Below are positions 41,211-42,895 of a stretch of 42,895 nt of DNA, piece after piece; positions within the stretch are counted from its first letter, which is position 1; each line of letters starts with the position of its first letter. The notes under the pieces were generated by a model that ran no database searches, had not been told where the DNA came from, and was given only the letters and a program-made list of their open reading frames with translations. Source of the stretch: an uncultured Collinsella sp. Its GTDB lineage: Bacteria; Actinomycetota; Coriobacteriia; Coriobacteriales; Coriobacteriaceae. A program made the translations under genes and the position numbers. Where the stretch lies: contig CAAFGE010000026.1 in the NCBI GenBank assembly GCA_900762355.1, forward strand, positions 1 to 42,895, written 5' to 3'.

Positions 41211-41360
41211 ATGCGAATCGACGCGCCATCGGCTTTGATGCCGTTCGCGTGTCCCGTCCGGCTCTACGCTCCGGGCGTGCGACGTTGCGACGCGGTCGGC
41301 CTCGGTCCTTGCGTGCGAGTTCGCGAGTATGCAACTGTGTATGTAAGGAGCGACATATGA
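41211..41360 (+). CDS. Possible leaderless upstream ORF before ilvE
   Basis: An ATG at the predicted transcription start opens a 49-codon frame that ends in TGA overlapping the ilvE ATG (ATGA, 41357-41360). The peptide begins MRIDAPSALMPFACPV and has three Cys. About a quarter of residues are Ile, Leu or Val (7 Val, 3 Leu, 2 Ile), not the dense run of a classical branched-chain attenuator. Leaderless mRNAs are common in actinobacteria, so translation from +1 is plausible, and the stop-start overlap would couple it to ilvE. Long open frames arise by chance in GC-rich DNA, so this is tentative. Confidence 0.35.
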   Translation: MRIDAPSALMPFACPVRLYAPGVRRCDAVGLGPCVRVREYATVYVRSDI

Positions 41361-42409
41361 CTGTCGAGAAGAAGGATATCGATTGGGGTAGCCTCGGATT
41401 TGGCTACATGAAGACCGATTACAGCTACGAGGCTCATTGGAAGGATGGCGAGTGGGACGAGGGTGGCCTGACCACCGACCACACCCTGCATGTCTCCGAG
41501 TGCGGCGGCATCTTCCATTACTGCCAGGAGGTCTTTGAGGGCCTGAAGGCCTACACCGCCGAGGACGGCAGCATCGTCTGCTTCCGTCCCGACATGAACG
41601 CCGAGCGTATGTACAACTCTGCGCAGCGCCTCGAGATGCCCCCGTTCCCCAAGGACAAGTTCGTTGAGGCCGTCAAGCAGGTCGTGTCTGCCAACGCCGC
41701 CTGGGTTCCGCCTTTCGGCTCCGGTGCGACCCTGTACGTACGTCCGTTTATGATCGGCTCCGGTGACGTGATCGGCGTGGCTCCCGCTCCTGAGTACACG
41801 TTCCGCATTCTCGTGACCCCGGTCGGTCCGTACTTTAAGGGTGGCCTTAAGCCCGTCAAGCTGCGCGTTTCCGAGTACGACCGCGCCGCACCGCACGGCA
41901 CCGGCAACATCAAGGCCGGCCTCAACTACGCCATGTCCCTCAAGCCCACGATGGAGGCCCATCGCGAGGGCTATGCCGAGAACCTGTATCTCGACTCCGA
42001 GTCCCGCACCTATGTCGAGGAGACCGGTGGCGCCAACGTCCTGTTCGTGAAGGAGGATGGCACCCTCGTCGTTCCCCAGTCGCACACCGACTCCATCCTG
42101 CCCTCCATCACCCGTCGTTCGCTCGTTCAGGTTGCTCAGGACCTGGGCATGACCGTTGACCAGCGTCCCGTCGAGTGGGCCGAGGTCAAGGCCGGTACCT
42201 TTGTCGAGTGCGGCCTGTGCGGTACCGCTGCTGTCATCTCCCCGGTTGGCGAGATCGACAACAAGGTTTACGGCGCCGACGAGACCGTGACCTTCCCGGC
42301 TGGCTACACCGAGATCGGCCCTGTGATGAAGAAGCTCCGCGAGACCCTGACCGGTATCCAGTCCGGTGCTGTCGAGGATAAGCACAACTGGGTCTATACC
42401 GTCGCGTAA
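41357..42409 (+). CDS. ilvE: Branched-chain amino acid aminotransferase
   Basis: IlvE transfers amino groups between glutamate and the 2-oxo acids of leucine, isoleucine and valine, in the last step of their synthesis or first of their breakdown. This is a 350-residue fold-type IV PLP enzyme of the longer (eukaryote-like BCAT) kind. The start region FGYMKTDYSYEAHWKDGEW and HYCQEVFEGLKAY are typical. The Schiff-base lysine is K186 in GTGNIKAGLNYAMSL. ENLYLDSESRTYVEETGGANV holds the conserved Glu that contacts the pyridine nitrogen, and GTAAVISPVGEI is the phosphate-binding loop near the end. AAGGAG lies six bases before the ATG at 41357. It has its own promoter, about 150 bases upstream. Confidence 0.96.
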   Translation: MTVEKKDIDWGSLGFGYMKTDYSYEAHWKDGEWDEGGLTTDHTLHVSECGGIFHYCQEVFEGLKAYTAEDGSIVCFRPDMNAERMYNSAQRLEMPPFPKDKFVEAVKQVVSANAAWVPPFGSGATLYVRPFMIGSGDVIGVAPAPEYTFRILVTPVGPYFKGGLKPVKLRVSEYDRAAPHGTGNIKAGLNYAMSLKPTMEAHREGYAENLYLDSESRTYVEETGGANVLFVKEDGTLVVPQSHTDSILPSITRRSLVQVAQDLGMTVDQRPVEWAEVKAGTFVECGLCGTAAVISPVGEIDNKVYGADETVTFPAGYTEIGPVMKKLRETLTGIQSGAVEDKHNWVYTVA

Positions 42410-42425
42410 GCTGCCATAGCTGTTC

Positions 42426-42550
42426 GGCCCGAGGGCAACTTTCCTTTCCGGCGCGTCCTCGGACATGAAAGAACCTCCGCTGCGCACTTCGTGCGGCGGA
42501 GGTTCTTTCGTCCTGCGGAGTGCGCCGGAAAGGAAGGTTGCCCTCGGGCC
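42426..42550. repeat. Nested inverted repeat (29-bp arms enclosing a second hairpin)
   Basis: 29-base arms at 42426-42454 and 42522-42550 match at all but one position. They enclose a perfect 14-bp inner hairpin, GAAAGAACCTCCGC / GCGGAGGTTCTTTC (42467-42480 with 42496-42509), whose loop has a further GCAC-TTC-GTGC. It starts 17 bases after the ilvE stop. There is no T-run. The layout copies that at 10711-10845, but the sequences are unrelated. Confidence 0.88.
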
Positions 42551-42604
42551 TGCGTTACCTCGGCGCTGCCGTTACGGGCAATATAGATTTGAATTAAAGA
42601 TGGC

Positions 42605-42634
42605 GCGCGGCCTTTTAGGCCGCGCTTTTGTTTT
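42605..42634 (+). terminator. Intrinsic terminator downstream of ilvE
   Basis: Perfect 8-bp stem GCGCGGCC / GGCCGCGC with a TTTTA loop, followed by TTTTGTTTT. It lies about 195 bases after ilvE, past the nested repeat, so the repeat would be transcribed as part of the ilvE 3' untranslated region or as a separate RNA. Confidence 0.9.
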
Positions 42635-42895
42635 GGTTCGCGCCATGTGGGGGTGATGGCGACGTGCATTTTTGCGAGTATTCTGCAATCGAAGGCCCCT
42701 GCATACCGACATTCGGGCAAAAATCCGTGCTTGTCGATGCTTTTCACGAATAACAGGCGGGGTTATGGGCCGACAGCGGGTAGCGCGCAGAGATGTGGTG
42801 TAAGAGGCGGGGAATGCCCCGCCTCCGCCCTTTCTTGAAAGGGCGGGGACACCGCCTAGAATTCGTCGTTGGAGTAATGAAGGTGACGAATGGAA
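42635..42895. other. Window end: tandem hairpins, no clear gene
   Basis: Two adjacent hairpins share a base: GAGGCGGGG-AATG-CCCCGCCTC (42804-42825) and CCGCCCTTTC-TT-GAAAGGGCGG (42825-42846). A further repeat ATTCGTC / GACGAAT (42861-42867 with 42885-42891) follows. Short ATG frames occur at 42877 and 42890 but run off the window, with ribosome-binding spacing that is too short, so the start of a following gene cannot be judged. From 42635 to 42800 I see nothing I can support. Confidence 0.5.

Noticed and set aside
42394..42838. Short frames at the right end, on both strands
   Set aside because: They run through hairpins and the terminator at 42605, have no convincing start signal and no recognisable protein features.

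Overview
The window is 42.9 kb of high-GC DNA with compact, mostly single-direction gene runs, AAGGAG-type ribosome binding sites and frequent GTG/TTG starts. The mix of genes points to a Coriobacteriia gut actinobacterium, most likely Collinsella or a close relative: a fermentative, PTS-rich genome with an orphan LarE, a YeiH exporter, a degenerate EF-G-like GTPase and GGGACA-type dispersed palindromes. The genus is an inference from gene content, not a database result.

Layout. 1-172: the 3' part of a 5S rRNA gene and its terminator. 237-2303: a small membrane protein, an Hsp20 chaperone and a YycJ/WalJ-type metallo-hydrolase. 2352-6729: the classical tilS-hpt-ftsH block. 6919-10600: a PLP aminotransferase, a PHP phosphoesterase and an RlmD/TrmA-type methyltransferase. 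10940-13362: an amino-acid ABC importer (binding lipoprotein, permease, ATPase). 13673-16828: an EF-G-like protein and a secreted nuclease. 16948-24364: a LacI regulator divergent from a six-gene sugar cluster (PTS EIIBC, GatZ-family protein, transaldolase, split transketolase, PTS EIIA). 24523-29610: larE, a HAD phosphatase, a second LacI regulator and glmS. 29722-33795: a GntR regulator, YeiH exporter, a Fis-type regulator with a ruined AAA+ domain and a membrane protein. 33860-39380: nitroreductase, a small conserved-looking protein and a MarR-controlled heterodimeric ABC exporter. 39492-42409: cysE, a DedA protein and ilvE. 42410-42895: no clear gene, but several strong hairpins.

The most interesting unit is the 18.4-24.4 kb sugar cluster. 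It pairs a fructose-family PTS with a GatZ-family protein that lacks its usual GatY partner, a small transaldolase carrying transaldolase-type (not F6P-aldolase-type) active-site residues, and a two-gene transketolase. Together these could take an imported ketose phosphate to fructose 6-phosphate and then directly into pentose phosphates. The intergenic spaces of this cluster hold strong RNA structures, including a stem whose loop is complementary to downstream sequence.

Other signals not explained by the genes are: a set of long inverted repeats that each enclose a second hairpin; dispersed GGGACA-containing palindromes, three of them copies of one element; a possible leaderless upstream ORF whose stop overlaps the ilvE start; and several operator-like palindromes at promoters.
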